Of a DNA stretch of 64,000 bases, positions 49,538-62,300 are shown in pieces. Within the stretch, counting starts at the first letter, position 1, and each line of letters starts with the position of its first letter. Origin of the DNA: Lateolabrax maculatus (Eukaryota; Chordata; Actinopteri; Acropomatiformes; Lateolabracidae). The notes beneath the pieces were generated by a model. That model saw only the letters and a list, made by a program, of their open reading frames with translations, was not told where the DNA came from and did no database searches. The DNA lies in NCBI GenBank assembly GCA_031216445.1, contig CM062218.1, forward strand, positions 23,034,001 through 23,098,000, in the 5' to 3' direction. The translations under genes and the position numbers were made by a program.

Positions 49538-52489
49538 TATTGTAATTTTTTTGCAAATGTTAAGATATTCAATACTGATGAAAAAAAAATTCATTTCAGC
49601 TGCTCCAATGCTGAATTGCACTGGACTATAGGCGTTCAAAACCCTGCATTGGTTTAACCTTAAACACAAAACTCAGATGTGAAATGGAAAAAAGGAATTC
49701 AGAATCAAGCAGAATACCTGACTGAGATTCCAGCTCTGATTTTTGATGGGTTGCCTTCTGCTTTGGGTGCGGACACAACCCACCCAGAAGGCGACGCCCC
49801 CTCTGCTCACAGCCATTCACCACAGGGGCAGGGCCAACCCCAGTCACCAGTTGATCATCACAGCATTGAAGACACACAGACAGACTTCTCAGGACCTTAT
49901 GACTCTAGATGATGCCCAACTACAGCAGCAGGCTCTCTACCTCAACAAACCTGAGACCACAGAAAAGAGATGGTAAAGCTAGTGACAGTGAGTTCTTCAG
50001 AGTTTCCACCAGGACACTCTGGTTAAAGTGTTCAAAACAAGTGGTACCATTCAAAAGCTACCAAATGGAAATGGATAAAATAAAATCTGCTGAAAATATT
50101 TACTTACCAACAATCAATTTCATGAGTTTATTTACATAAATTGTGGTGCTGGAGTGATTAGTCAATTTGATAACTGATTAATCATTTAAGTCATTTATCA
50201 CACAAAAATGCCAAATAGTTGCTGGTCCCAGCTTCTCAAATCAGAGGATTTGCTGCTTTCTTTTGGTTTTATTTGACTAATTCATATTTTTTCCCTCAGA
50301 AACAATTGGAAAAGATTGCAGTGGTGACACTGACATAATGCAGTCTTGGAACTGGAACCTAAATTTGGCTCGCTTAAAGTCATTTTTTTTTAAGGAAATG
50401 TGACTAAGAGATATTGAGCAAAACACTTGTCATTGCTGTCTGGTAGATAAACCACAGTATATACAGTACAGTGTTTCTACATTACCTCAAACCCAGTTTA
50501 GCAGTTCTGTAGTGCAATTTCTTGTTACTTATCGGCCACACTGATATCTGCAGTAAGATAGCATATAAAGACCTAGCCTATTAACAGTGTACAAGATATT
50601 AAAGCTGCATTGATCTTCTGGCCAATCAGGGGCAGCAGAACAAGCTGTCAACACAAAGTCTGACATATTATCACCATATACAATTTGTCTTGGCTAATGC
50701 TAATGCTAATGTGAAGGTCTTTTTCACATTTTATTAACTAAACGATTAATTATGCAGATAAATTGATAATGAAAATAATCACTAGTAGCAGCCATAATTT
50801 GGACAGTGGATCAAATGATTGCCACAATGACACTTTCCAAAGTTGTAACATCTTATCAAATAGTATTATAAATCGCTGTGCAGTGTTTTGGCATCTGTTC
50901 AAGTCTTCAAATTAATTGATCTATGACTTAAATCGGCTTTCCTGGATCGTATTTCATTGTCTCACCACTAACTGAAATAACATGCACCAACTAATGCAGA
51001 CCCTTGTGTGTGTGTTTTTTTTTTTTTAAATACTGGGCTGTTTTAGGTCTGAACACCTGGTTATGTGCAACTCTAAAGTGAATAGAGAATTGAATAAATA
51101 CTGGATTAGTATCATATTGGTGGATACTTAATGTTGTGGTACTGGTATAGGAACTGAAAAGTCAAGCAAATTCTAGTTAAAAGCACTGACTGATTTTTCC
51201 CTGACTTGAGTCTTCTAAGGTTTTCAGACACTATGCCAGGAGCACATGACCTGCAGCAGACCACAAGTTTATAATCAGAGACTCCATGGTGACAGCTCAT
51301 ACTGAATTAACCAGACATGAACATACTACAAATTAAATGTTTTACAGGACTGTGTCCTTACAACTCGTTATGTACACAAGTGAAAAGGAACTGTCAGTAA
51401 CTGTAATAATCTCCTAAGTATAAATGTTCTCAGTGCATAGCTTGGGTTTGATAACACATACTTAGACAAAGTTGTTTGAAGACATCACTTGGTAACTTGT
51501 CAGGGGTATGTCACGAGAAATAATAAAAATAATAGGTTAGTTGCAGCCCTAACGTTAACAGCGTATTACCTGCAACAGATGAAATTACTAAATATTCCCT
51601 CATGATAGGCTAGTGCTGGTCATTTCTAGCCATTGCAACACTCACGAGTGATGACCGTGTAGATCAAGAATGACTAACTTATTTGACAGAGTGACACAAT
51701 GCGAACAAAACATTATCATACGTGAAGTTTAATGTAAATTGCACAACGAGAGAAGATTAATGCCACAATTTTGGCACATTAACATTAGTCTGATAATTTC
51801 TGTAATTCATCATTTAGGTTAAATTGGAAACAGCTGCATTCTAAGTTACTACTGATCACTATTTGGTAACATTTTGTGGACAGAATTTTCTCTACAAATA
51901 GCCGGGACACTGGCCTCGACATACATTTCCTTGAACGTTGACTTTATTATCCAGCGCAGGCTGCCTTCCTTGACAGCCAATGATAACAGCTAGCTTCCTA
52001 GGCTAACTAGCTACATGCTAGTAGTGAATTAGCCACTGGATTGGTAAACGTCCCTGTAATGTTACCTTTTACAAACGAGAGCCCGTTGAAATCAGTCTAG
52101 ATTCGGTGGTTCTCCCGGTCAGGTTTTGAACAGTAGTCGCAGGTAAGTTAACGCTGGCAACAAGCTAGTAAGCATTACTTTGCTAACTTACACAAATGTC
52201 ATTCCAGCCCTGTGTGTCCTTGTCCGGCCACACACGCCTCACGCAGCCAGTCGTAATGCTGCTTTCACTGCTGTTGGAAATAATGGTACTGCCTCCATGT
52301 ACCACAAACGACCCGACGATGTGATATAAGGCAGAGAAAGCGGGAAATCTATAAAGTAAGATATAAGATAAGATATATTTGTATATAAAAGTGTGTATAC
52401 TGTTGAGTTGTACACCATTTTGATGGCTTTAGAATTGAACTAACTAAACAAAGCTCAAGGCCATAGTGACTCAGTCTCTGCTCTGTACA
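49538..52489. other. region upstream of C6orf136, mostly unassigned
   Basis: May contain the unresolved C6orf136 first exon and promoter. A minus-strand frame at 49877-49650 ends at a donor-like site, but its phase does not match the next exon. A good plus-strand donor (CGCAG then GTAAGT) lies at 52141. Otherwise only the repeat-like stretch at 50144-50794 was seen. Confidence 0.35.
50144..50794. mobile_element. hAT-type MITE relic
   Basis: The right part, read on the minus strand, gives GGCTGCTACTAGTGATTATT followed by ATCAATTTATC and TAATTAATCG. The left part shows the matching GATTAGTCAATTTGATAACTG. These are the ends of the same family as 23297-23637. The target duplication is not clear. 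Confidence 0.45.
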
Positions 52490-52494
52490 GTCTT

Positions 52495-52916
52495 ATGTCA
52501 GGTGCATCCGGTACTCATCGGGACTTACTATTTGAAATAATGGTAATACACTTAAGAGTAATAAAACAAATATTCATTTGGGTTCCTGCTCATATGGGTA
52601 TTCTGGATAATGAGAGTGGACAAACTAGCCAAACAAACGGTCAGACACCAAAATTAACTTTCAAAATCAGAGGAAAAGGGAATGATGGAAGAAATGAAAA
52701 GGTCAGGGTTAACAGGAGCGGGATTAAAGGGCAGAGTGGAGTGTGGTGTAAATTGATAAGGCAGAAGTTATTTGGTCAGCTTCCTAAAGAGAAGAAGAAG
52801 ACTGATGGGAAAAATCTGACAGACCGGACATTGTAGGAGTTCCCCTACCTCCAGAAGGTGGCAGTAATGTAACACTAAGGGTGCAAACTGCCGTTAGACC
52901 TCAAAGAAGAAGAATT
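52495..52916 (+). mobile_element. non-LTR retrotransposon 3' remnant with RNase H motif
   Basis: A 113-residue frame contains IFIWVPAHMGILDNESGQ, matching the WVPAHxGI..NE core of the RNase H domain of I/Nimb-type LINEs, where the domain lies downstream of the RT. The segment ends with GGTGGCAGTAATG, AACTGCCGTTAGA and AAGAAGAAGAA, the usual 3' end of that group in fishes. The conserved catalytic residues upstream of this motif are absent, so it is a fossil. It ends about 145 bp before the ABCF1 start codon. Confidence 0.7.
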
Positions 52917-53061
52917 AAACTTTGTTGGTTGGTGACCCGGCATGTGCATCATCACGTCGTCGGGCCGCAGGACATGTGTGTCTTATAAACCTTACTGGAT
53001 AAAAAAAGGACACAGTGTTTTAGCTACGTTATTTTCATAAAGTTGCAGTTGAAATAACAAA
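52917..53061 (+). promoter_or_regulatory. ABCF1 5' UTR and probable core promoter
   Basis: Short GC-richer interval (CACGTCGTCGGGCCGCAGG) between the retroelement end and the ABCF1 ATG. No TATA box is evident. It is taken as promoter only because of its position. Confidence 0.35.
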
Positions 53062-56000
53062 ATGCCCAAGAAAACGAAAGAAGAAGCTGAGTGGGTGGAC
53101 GATGAAGTCGCCCAGGCAGCTGGTAAGATAACGTGAATGTTTAGTGAGAAGCTAGCCAGTAGCGTTACCGCTAACGTTAATCTAGCAGTAGTCTGGTTAA
53201 GGTGTCAATGATACCAAACTCCATTGAAAATCTTCCCTTTTCACTTTAAACTGCTTATTGGCAACGGTGTATATTTGGTCATAAACGACTTTAACTCTTT
53301 CACGAATCTTTAGCATCTACTCACCAATTCGGATTTAAGACGATGTACATAAAGGCAATAATTTCAGTAAAATCACAACTTTTACAACTGAAGTGCCCAT
53401 TAGCTAACGTTAGATTGATATCGTTTAAAATGGCCAAACTGTCATGAAGAGGCGAACCAACGGTAGATGAGTTAAACCGATGCTGCTGGATTTTAGAGTT
53501 CGATAGGTTTTGCCAACATAATGTGCTGCCAGTATATTGACGAATGTATCGACAAACAAAACCATATTTAATTGCTATATTTGGGAATTAAGTTTGGTGC
53601 AACAGTACGACACATAAAAGAGGCGATTATTCCAGCTTTGGCCAATATTTTATTATTGTTCATTTCAAGTGATAAAATTAAATGGAATAGTGAACGGCGT
53701 CATGGTTCACAATGACTTCAACAAAGCACATTTAAGCAGCCATGGTACGTCTGTCCCTTCATGAAGGTGATGCAATGCTGTTGTATGCTTTGACATGTTT
53801 GAAATAATGTGACAGTCTCAGTTTGACTGTAAAATCCGATTTTATTTGGACTCCAGCTGTTACTTTACAGCCTAGACTTTCTTTGACTGTATTAAAAGGA
53901 TAGAGTGCAAAAGAAAAAGAACAATAACTATGAGGTTAAAAGTGCTGAATGTGAGGGATATTTGAGGGTGTTCACGTCCCTGTTGGGTGTAGCTCATTAC
54001 ACAGAGGGGTGACTAATGAAGTCAAGTCAATTTTATTTGTATATCATGTTATCTCAAGACACTTTTCACATAGAGCAGGTCTAGACCATACTCTTTAAAA
54101 TATTATTTACAGAGACCCAACAGTTCCCATCATGAGCAAGCACTTGGCGACAGTGGTGAGGAAAAACTCCCTTTAACAGGTAAAACCTCAGATTTAAAGG
54201 GGAAGAGAGAGCAGGAGGAGAGACAACATAATAATCAGAATATTAATAATAACTGTAGCAGTGAGTCTGAAGCAGTGTATTTTAACGTGTCAAATTACTT
54301 TATAAGAGACTATGTTCAAAAAAGGTCAGAGCAAAGGTCAGAGCACCCTCATATTAAAGCTGAGGATCAGCCCTTAACCTCATAACCTTTCATTTCAAGT
54401 ACAGTGTGCTTGAATACAGACATGACAAGATGAGATAAGAAAACTTTATTTATCAAGAGCAAAATTGTTGTGCAGCAGTTGCAGTGCAAAGTAGGAAAGA
54501 GTGCAAATATAAAATATCAATAAGGTAAAAACTCCAAAATATACACAATGCCAAGATTAAAGGTAAAAAGGTTTGTTGCTGGATGGTATGGTGCCAGGAC
54601 CAAAATATCAACGATCACTGTCCTAATAATGTTTGACTGCGCTCAACATGAGTTAAGTCAGATTCCCTGATCCCGGCTGCCCATTTAAAAATCCTTTTTC
54701 TTCCTACAGAAAAAACTGTGAAAAAGGGGAAGAAAGATAAAAAGGGGAAAAAGAGTGTGAGTATTCACAATGGCTCTCGCTTAGTTCACTTGTTTAACTG
54801 TTAAAATGCTGCATAGCTGATGTTTTATCTCTGTTGCACAATGTCTCAATGCAGATTTGTTGTGTGAATGTTTTTCTCCAGTTTTTTGAGGAACTCACCA
54901 CTGAAAGCCAACCTGAAAAGGCAGATGAGGTGGCTGTGAAAGACACTCAAGGAAAGCAGGTAATCTTGACTCTGAAAGTAGGTCTATAACTAATTAAATT
55001 ACCTTTTCCTCCTGCTGATCATGTCACATCAATTTCTTGAGTGACATTCTTCCAGTTAAACTTTCATTCATACCATAAGTATTTGGATCAAGTAGTTTGT
55101 GAAAAATAAAACAATTAGTATGTGCTTCCAGTGTAGACCTTAAGTCTAATGTAAGGGTATTGGGTGAGCTTTGCAGGAATTACAACCATTTTTATACATA
55201 GACCCCACATTTTATGGCACCAAAAGTAGTTGGACAAATGAACTTAATATTCAATAAAGTTGTAATATTTAATACTTGGTTGCAAATTCTTTTTTTTCTA
55301 CTATTGCTGCTGTCTTTATTTCCTGCTTGTTTCGAGGGCTTTTTGTATTCAGCAAGTGAAATGCATGCTCTGCTGGATTCAGGTCAGGTGACTGACTTGT
55401 GTCATTGTCCTGCTGCAGCGTGAAGCGCTGTCCAATATGATTTGAGGCGCTTGGGTGAACCTGAGCAGATAGGATTGCTCTGTACACCTCAGAATTCATC
55501 CTGCTCATCCTGGAGTCATGTCATAAATATTTACAAGGGAGCCAGTTCCACTGGCAGCCATACATGTCCATGCCATAACATTACCTTCACCGTGTTTTAT
55601 AGACGAGGATAATGAGCTTTTCATTTTCTCCTCCACATTCTCTTTTTCCCACAACTCTGGTTTGGGTCTGGGATCTGTGTTCCATCAGTACAGCTTTTTG
55701 AGGTCATTCTTGACGAATTGTAACCTGGCCTTTCGGTTCTTAAGTTTTATAAGTGGTTTGCATCTTGTGGTAAACCCTCTGCAGTTATTCTGGTAAAGTT
55801 TCTCCTCCTAGTGGTTCTTGGCACAGATATTCCTACCTCTTGGAGAGTCTTCTTGATGTGGCTGATAGTTGAAAGGTTTCTTCAGTTATCCACCGCAAGT
55901 AATCTTCCAGGGTCTACCAGACCGTTTCGAATTGCTCAGGTCACCAGGGCCTTCCTTTTTTATTTTAATTTTATTTTGAATGTACTGGACAGTTGATTTG

Positions 56001-59000
56001 GAAAACCCTTATGTTTCTAAGGATGGAATAATACACACCTGTCTTAGGAACAGCTGAACAGCCAATTGCCCAATAACTTTTGGTCCCTAAAAAGGGATAA
56101 AATATAAATGTCTGAATTCCTACGGCGTTACATTCTAATTTGAATGTAAATACCTTCAAATTAAAGCTGGAGGTCTGCATCGAAAGCACATACTAATTGT
56201 TTCATTTCAAATCCATTGTGGGGGTGTACAGAGCCTAAATAACCAAAATGCTTGTTGAGCTGACTGTATGTAGTGTTTATGTACATACAATTGCACACAA
56301 TCTTTTCAGGAAATTAGATTCAGAAAAAAGAATTACATTATGAACATCCAGCAAAATGCTTTACATACTGTACAGCATGCAGGCAAAAAGGAACTGAATG
56401 AAACATTTTTACTGTAAATTAGGCTTAGCTGCTTTACATTGTTTTTTTTTATATACAGGGTTGACTCAGCCTTTTTGTTAAAAATGCCATGATGATGATG
56501 AAAACAGGCTTCTGGAAAGGCCATTTTGAAAATCTGATTCTAATATGAAATACAAATGTACTCTTGTAAAACTTATTAAGAAGAATGATGAAATAACATA
56601 ATACCGAGTTGGGTTTTAATAATTTATTAAAATATTTTACAAATGATTGCTTCATTATATATTTTAGCACAATTTATAAGGCTATTTGTTTCATAATAAC
56701 TTGTTTATTTAATATTGAAGACTTTGGGGCTCCATAAGTAAGATGTTTAAATTCTGTTTCTATCAAGACAAATTTCAATGCATGACATATTTGCGATATT
56801 ATTTTTTATTTGATAGTTTCTGTTACAATCTGTTGCATTTCTACAGTATTGGCACTGATTCTGACCTTATTAGGCAAACCGGGTTGACGGCCAGATGTTA
56901 CCAATCCACATTAAATAGAGATTCTAAATTACATTATGAACTTCAGTGTTTCCCGTATCAATGATATTTATACAGTCACATCCACTGACTCAGTTTTTAG
57001 TGCCACAGAAATAACTGATGCAAACTTGGATCATATACTATCTACTTGTGACATTTAAATTTGAAACTGTTCTTTTCAGCCTCAGAAAAAGAAGAAAGTT
57101 CGGCGGAAAGGAAAGGGTGGAGATGCAGATGTTGATGAGGATGATGAGGCTGTCATGCTCAAGCTGAAAAAGCTTTCAGTGCAAGCAAGTGATGAGGAAG
57201 ATGAGCCAGGTCTGATGTTTTGAGACTGGTCCGTGCAACGAAATAATTCTCTCCTAACATTTGTACAGTTTTTACTAAATGTGCTTTCCTTTTCTTTCTC
57301 TCTCCACAGTCACTGTCCCTAGTAAAGGAAACAAGAACAATAAGGTTTGTCATTACTCTGTATTGGCAGACTGTGCTTCACCTCTTCTTATCTTACTCTT
57401 CATATGTTGGCAGTGTAAAGCATCTGTGGTTTCCTTCAGGGTGGAAACATCTTTGCTGCTCTTTGCCAAGGACAGAGTGATGAGGACGCTGATTCGGATG
57501 AAGAAGCTATACCAGTAAAAAAGGTACAGCGCTGTATTCTGTGTGTGTGTTCTTTCAGTTTTCATTGCATATATTTGTTTCATTTTATGTTCACAAGATC
57601 CACATGTTTTCACAGAAATTACTATGTTGCTCACAAAAGATACTAATTTGTGTGCAAAAGAAAATTATTTAATTGAAAGAAATTTTTTATTTTTTATTTT
57701 ACAGGGTTCAACGTAAATTTTGTTCCCCACTGGCCCACTTGGCCAGTAGATCAGACTTTTTTACTGGCCTATTTTCACCCCAAAAATAAAAGTAACCCCC
57801 CCCCCCCCCGTCCATAATTTTGGTGATTTACTACGTATAATATGTACAACAGTGAAGATCCTTTTAGAGAGATTTGGTTGTTTTCCTTTAGTAATTGATA
57901 TGTAATGTTGATATATTACACAAATATGCAGAATATAAAATTAGACACATATTGTATCAGTAAATTAATGCGGTGTATGAATGTAGGTTTTTCCATATTT
58001 TGTGTAAAGCCAGAGAGTATGGAACACATAGGGCACCTCCAGTGAGTGAGTGTGGGTGACCTTGATAATTAACTCAGTTAAACAAATGAACATTAATAAC
58101 ACCAACATTACACTTGTTAATTATCTTTTTTTTTTTACCTGAGAAGGGCGTGTAAAACCTCACAATCAAGTTATTTTGAGGCATAATTGTACTTGAAGAT
58201 GATGTAATCACTTTTTTGGTAAGTGGGAAACTGCCTATTATGGGCTGTAGGCCTATTGCTGCTTTAAAGGTAGTTAAACTGGTAAAAACGACTGGATTTG
58301 TTATAATCTAGGGTTGCATTTCCAAAACCTCTCCTGGAGGTCCCCTTGCCCTGCATGTTTTAGATCTCTCACTGCTCCAACACAGCGTTTTCGAATTGTT
58401 ACATTACGTTACATTACAACACATCATACTCTTAACGGTTGCACATTCCCTGGACAATATTGTGCACATGCCTGCAAAGTTTTTTTAATTTTCATCTTAA
58501 AAACATATATATTGCACGTATTGCACATTTAATAATAATTTTTCATATTCTATATTGTAAATATTTCTATTCTGATTTTATATTTCATCAAGTGTAGTAT
58601 CTGTTCTTATCAGTTTAATATCTGATACGTCCCCTACCCAGGGACCATATATTAAATTGATTTTTGGAGCAGGGAGATGGAACAGGGGCTTGCTCCGTCC
58701 ACTCCACGCATCGACCTGGTATTGCGGTACCTCCAGGACAGGTGCACCCCCCCAGGGCGGCAGTGGCTCAGTGGGTAGGGACTTGGGTTGAGAGCTCAAG
58801 TCCCAGCCTAGATAAAAAGAAAAAAAATTATAAAATAAATACGGAGTGTGTACTGGTGGTTGGAGAGGTGCCAGTCCACCTCCAGAGCAGTTCTTCCTGT
58901 GCTAATGAAAGTGGCATTGAAAAACTGTTTGTGCTTTGTGGGCCTGATAATGTTAATAAGGCCTTCTTAAGGTGTTTTCCTTGTAGCAGGATGTATGAAT

Positions 59001-59324
59001 TCATGTATTCTCCTTAAGTTATGGGTATATCTGTACGTGTCTGTATGTCCTTGATACAGGAGGTCGAGAAGGGAAAGAAAAAAGATCAATCTAAGCCCAA
59101 AAAGGCAAAGGTGGGTGCCGGAAAATCTAATTTCCTTTCCTATGTCATTTATTTCCTAAGTTTTAACTTGTCTTTTCCATCCACTCATCATCCATGGACA
59201 AAATGTGACTCTGGAACACAGATTGGTGTCACATAGACTATTTTCTTTTTCAGATATTTTTCCCATAACTGAATCAGTCTGAGCCTCTAGACATATCACA
59301 GATGCAACAAACTTTGCTTAAAGT

Positions 59325-59375
<51 letters not shown>

Positions 59376-62300
59376 ACAATTGTCAGGCTTCATCTGATGA
59401 GGAGGGTGAGGCAGAGAAGGATGATGGTGCAGAGAAAACTACACAAAAGATCAATAAGGTAGAAGCCAAGTCCAAGGTGGGTGCTTTTGAAGATCTAAAT
59501 CTTTACAAACACGTGAGTTAAACTGAGCAGACACCGTGCAGATTAAAGCACTATTCGGTAAACCCAGACCCCCAAATGGTCCAATCATTAGCAGCTGTGA
59601 GTAGGCATGGTAAGCCCCAGTCGAGCTTTGGGTTTCTCCATTGGGCAGTAATACGAATGATACTCTGGATTCACAGAGTTTGGGGGGGTTGTGTTTTTGT
59701 GAACAAAAGAACTTTGAGGTTGAGATTAAACAGTGTTTATATGCTCTTACATTATTGTTTTAAGCAAGTGTTAGCATGCCTGGCTATTAGCTACCTTCAG
59801 TACAGTAGTAACATTTAGCTAACTTTATACAATATTGTGTGGGGTTACGTTACAAGAATAACTGTTCAGGAATGGAACATCCACCCTGAATGTCAGAGTT
59901 TAGGCTTACGTTTGCAGCTCTGTTTTAATCTTTAGTTGGTTTGGCAAATCCAGCCAGGCTTCAGTTAGCAGAAGTCATTGGTTAATGTCACGCCTCTTTC
60001 TCGAATTCTTTTCTCTTGTAAACGTGAACCATACTGTTTGAAATATAAGAACATTAAAGCATAACTCTAATCTCTGTGTCGCTTGTCAAATTATGTATTT
60101 CTATAGTAGTATCAAAATCAAACCATCTAAAGTTTGTTAGTTCGATTAACATTTTAATTTGTTTTATTTATAATACTGCATTAAATCTAGGGGTAACTAG
60201 CTCTACGGTAGCTTTACCTGTTAGCTTAAATGCCTCTTTGCATGATATCATGTATGTCGTCATCATGTGGAGAGCTCTTGTTTTAAAAAAATAAATAAAA
60301 TCAGCTGGAAACAGAAGGCATTTTCAACCAACTCCATTGAGTTTGAGTGTTATCATTAGCTTATGCTAGTTAAGTACAGCTCCCTCTGTGGTCTGAAACG
60401 GGGACACAGACGTGCCATGGGATTTTTAAAATAAAGGCGTGTCTTAAAGATGATGATATGAAACGATGTTTTCACTTTGCATCGATGATATTGGATCATT
60501 GATCATTTGATCATTGATCGTTACACCCCTACAACATAGGTGAGTGTCTTGCCGGAATGCTACATTACATACCTGGGTACCCAGGTACCCAAACTGTACC
60601 TGTGACATCCAAGACACAGACCTCAAATAACAACAAAGAACAAGAGAACACCAATAACTGTTATACAATACTAGGTTAGTATCGAGCAGGGCTTCCAACC
60701 TAAAGGAATCATTGTCTCCTCTATTGACAATGAGGGGAGTTGGGAGGTGGGACCCTTCATTAACAAAATCGAAAGATAAAGAAACAGCAACGGCTGTGTT
60801 TCATTAGTCGTTTAACATGCCCTTGTCGACTTCCCACACTTTCCCCCCTGCCGCAAGTCAAGTCAAGTCAATTTTATTTGTATAGCGCTAAATCATAACA
60901 AAAGTTATCTCAAGACGCTTTCACATAGACTAGGTCTAGACCATACTCTTTAAAATATTATTTACAGAGACCCAACAGTTCCCACCATGAGCAAGCACTT
61001 GGCGACAGTGGCGAGGAAAAACTCCCTTTTAACAGGTAGAAACCTCGAGCAGAACCAGGCTCTGGGTGGGCGGCCATCTGCATCGACCCAGTTGGGTTGA
61101 AAGGGGAGGAGAGAGGGGGAGATGGGAGACAGAACAGGAGGACAGACAACAAATCAGACTAATAATAATAACAACTGCAGCAGTGAGTGTGGAGCAGGAA
61201 CATGGGGGCAGTAGACGGCTGGCAATCACAGATCCAGACTCTACAGCTCCAGGGGCGGAAATACCTGCAGAAAGTGAGAAGGCGAAAAAACACAGAAAGC
61301 ACAGGAACTACTAGGAAGAAATGGAGTTTGTAGCCTGTATTAGTGGGATAGGAATGCGTACAGATAGAGAGGGAGAGCAGGAGAGAGAAGCTCAGTGCGT
61401 CCTAGGAAGTCCCCCAGCAGTCTTAAGCCTATAGCAGCATAACTAAGGGATGGTTCAGGACTCACCTGAGCCAGCCCTAACTATAGGCTTTATCAAAAAG
61501 GAACGTTTTTAGCATACTCTTAAACGAAGAGAGGGTGTCTGCCTCCCGAACCCAAATTGGGAGCTGATTCCACAGAAGAGGAGCTTGATAACTAAAGGCT
61601 CTGGCTCCCATTCTACTTTTAGAGACTTTAGGTACCACAAGTAACCCTGCGTTCTGTGAGCGTAGTGCTCTAGTGGGGTAATACGATACTATCAGCTCTT
61701 TAAGATATGATGGTGCCTGACCAATAAGAGCTTTGTAAGTGAGGAGGACGACTTTAAATTCTATTCTAGATTTCACAGGGAGCCAGTGCAGAGAAGCTAA
61801 TATCGGAGAAATATGTTCTCTTTTGCTAGTTCCTGTCAGTACACGTGCAGCCGCATTCTGGATCAGCTGGAGAGTCTTTAGAGACTTATCGGCATAAGTG
61901 TTGTTTCGTTTGTCTGAAAAACTGAAGTAAAATTTTCGTGATTAACTTTTTGGAGGGCTGACGGTTCAAGTCAACAACAATGGTCACTCCAGAGGTGTAT
62001 ACCCACAGTGCTTTGTAATTATGCATTTGCTGCAAGAAAATACATCCATGGTTAGGTGGCCGTAATGTAATAACGTAAAACTCTTATTTAGTTGTATAGT
62101 AGATAGTTGTTCTGTTCAGCTTGTGTGATTTCTGTATTCCCAATGTCTGTAAATGTATGGAAAAATTGCTGTTTTGCAAGATATCATAAAGCCGTAGCAA
62201 TAATAGTTATGATAATCATGATACAGATCACAAACAGAAATAACTAAATAAGAAACTGATTCAGCTAATTACCAAGTGCCAATGTGTTTAAATGATCTGC

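Noticed and set aside
49626..49877. Minus-strand frame ending near a donor-like site, considered as C6orf136 first exon
   Set aside because: Its donor leaves phase 1, whereas the exon at 46748 needs phase 0; joining them gives an immediate stop.
51528..51555. TAGTTGCAGCCCTA motif, possible MITE end
   Set aside because: A single short match without an opposite end.
52195..52295. Minus-strand ATG with MEAVPLFPTAVKAALRLA as possible C6orf136 start
   Set aside because: Attractive position and leader-like composition, but the donor-like site leaves phase 2, incompatible with the next visible exon.
57712..57815. Sequence with CACTTGGCCAGTAGATC and a C-run, possible hAT end
   Set aside because: Only one end seen, with no inverted partner or target duplication.
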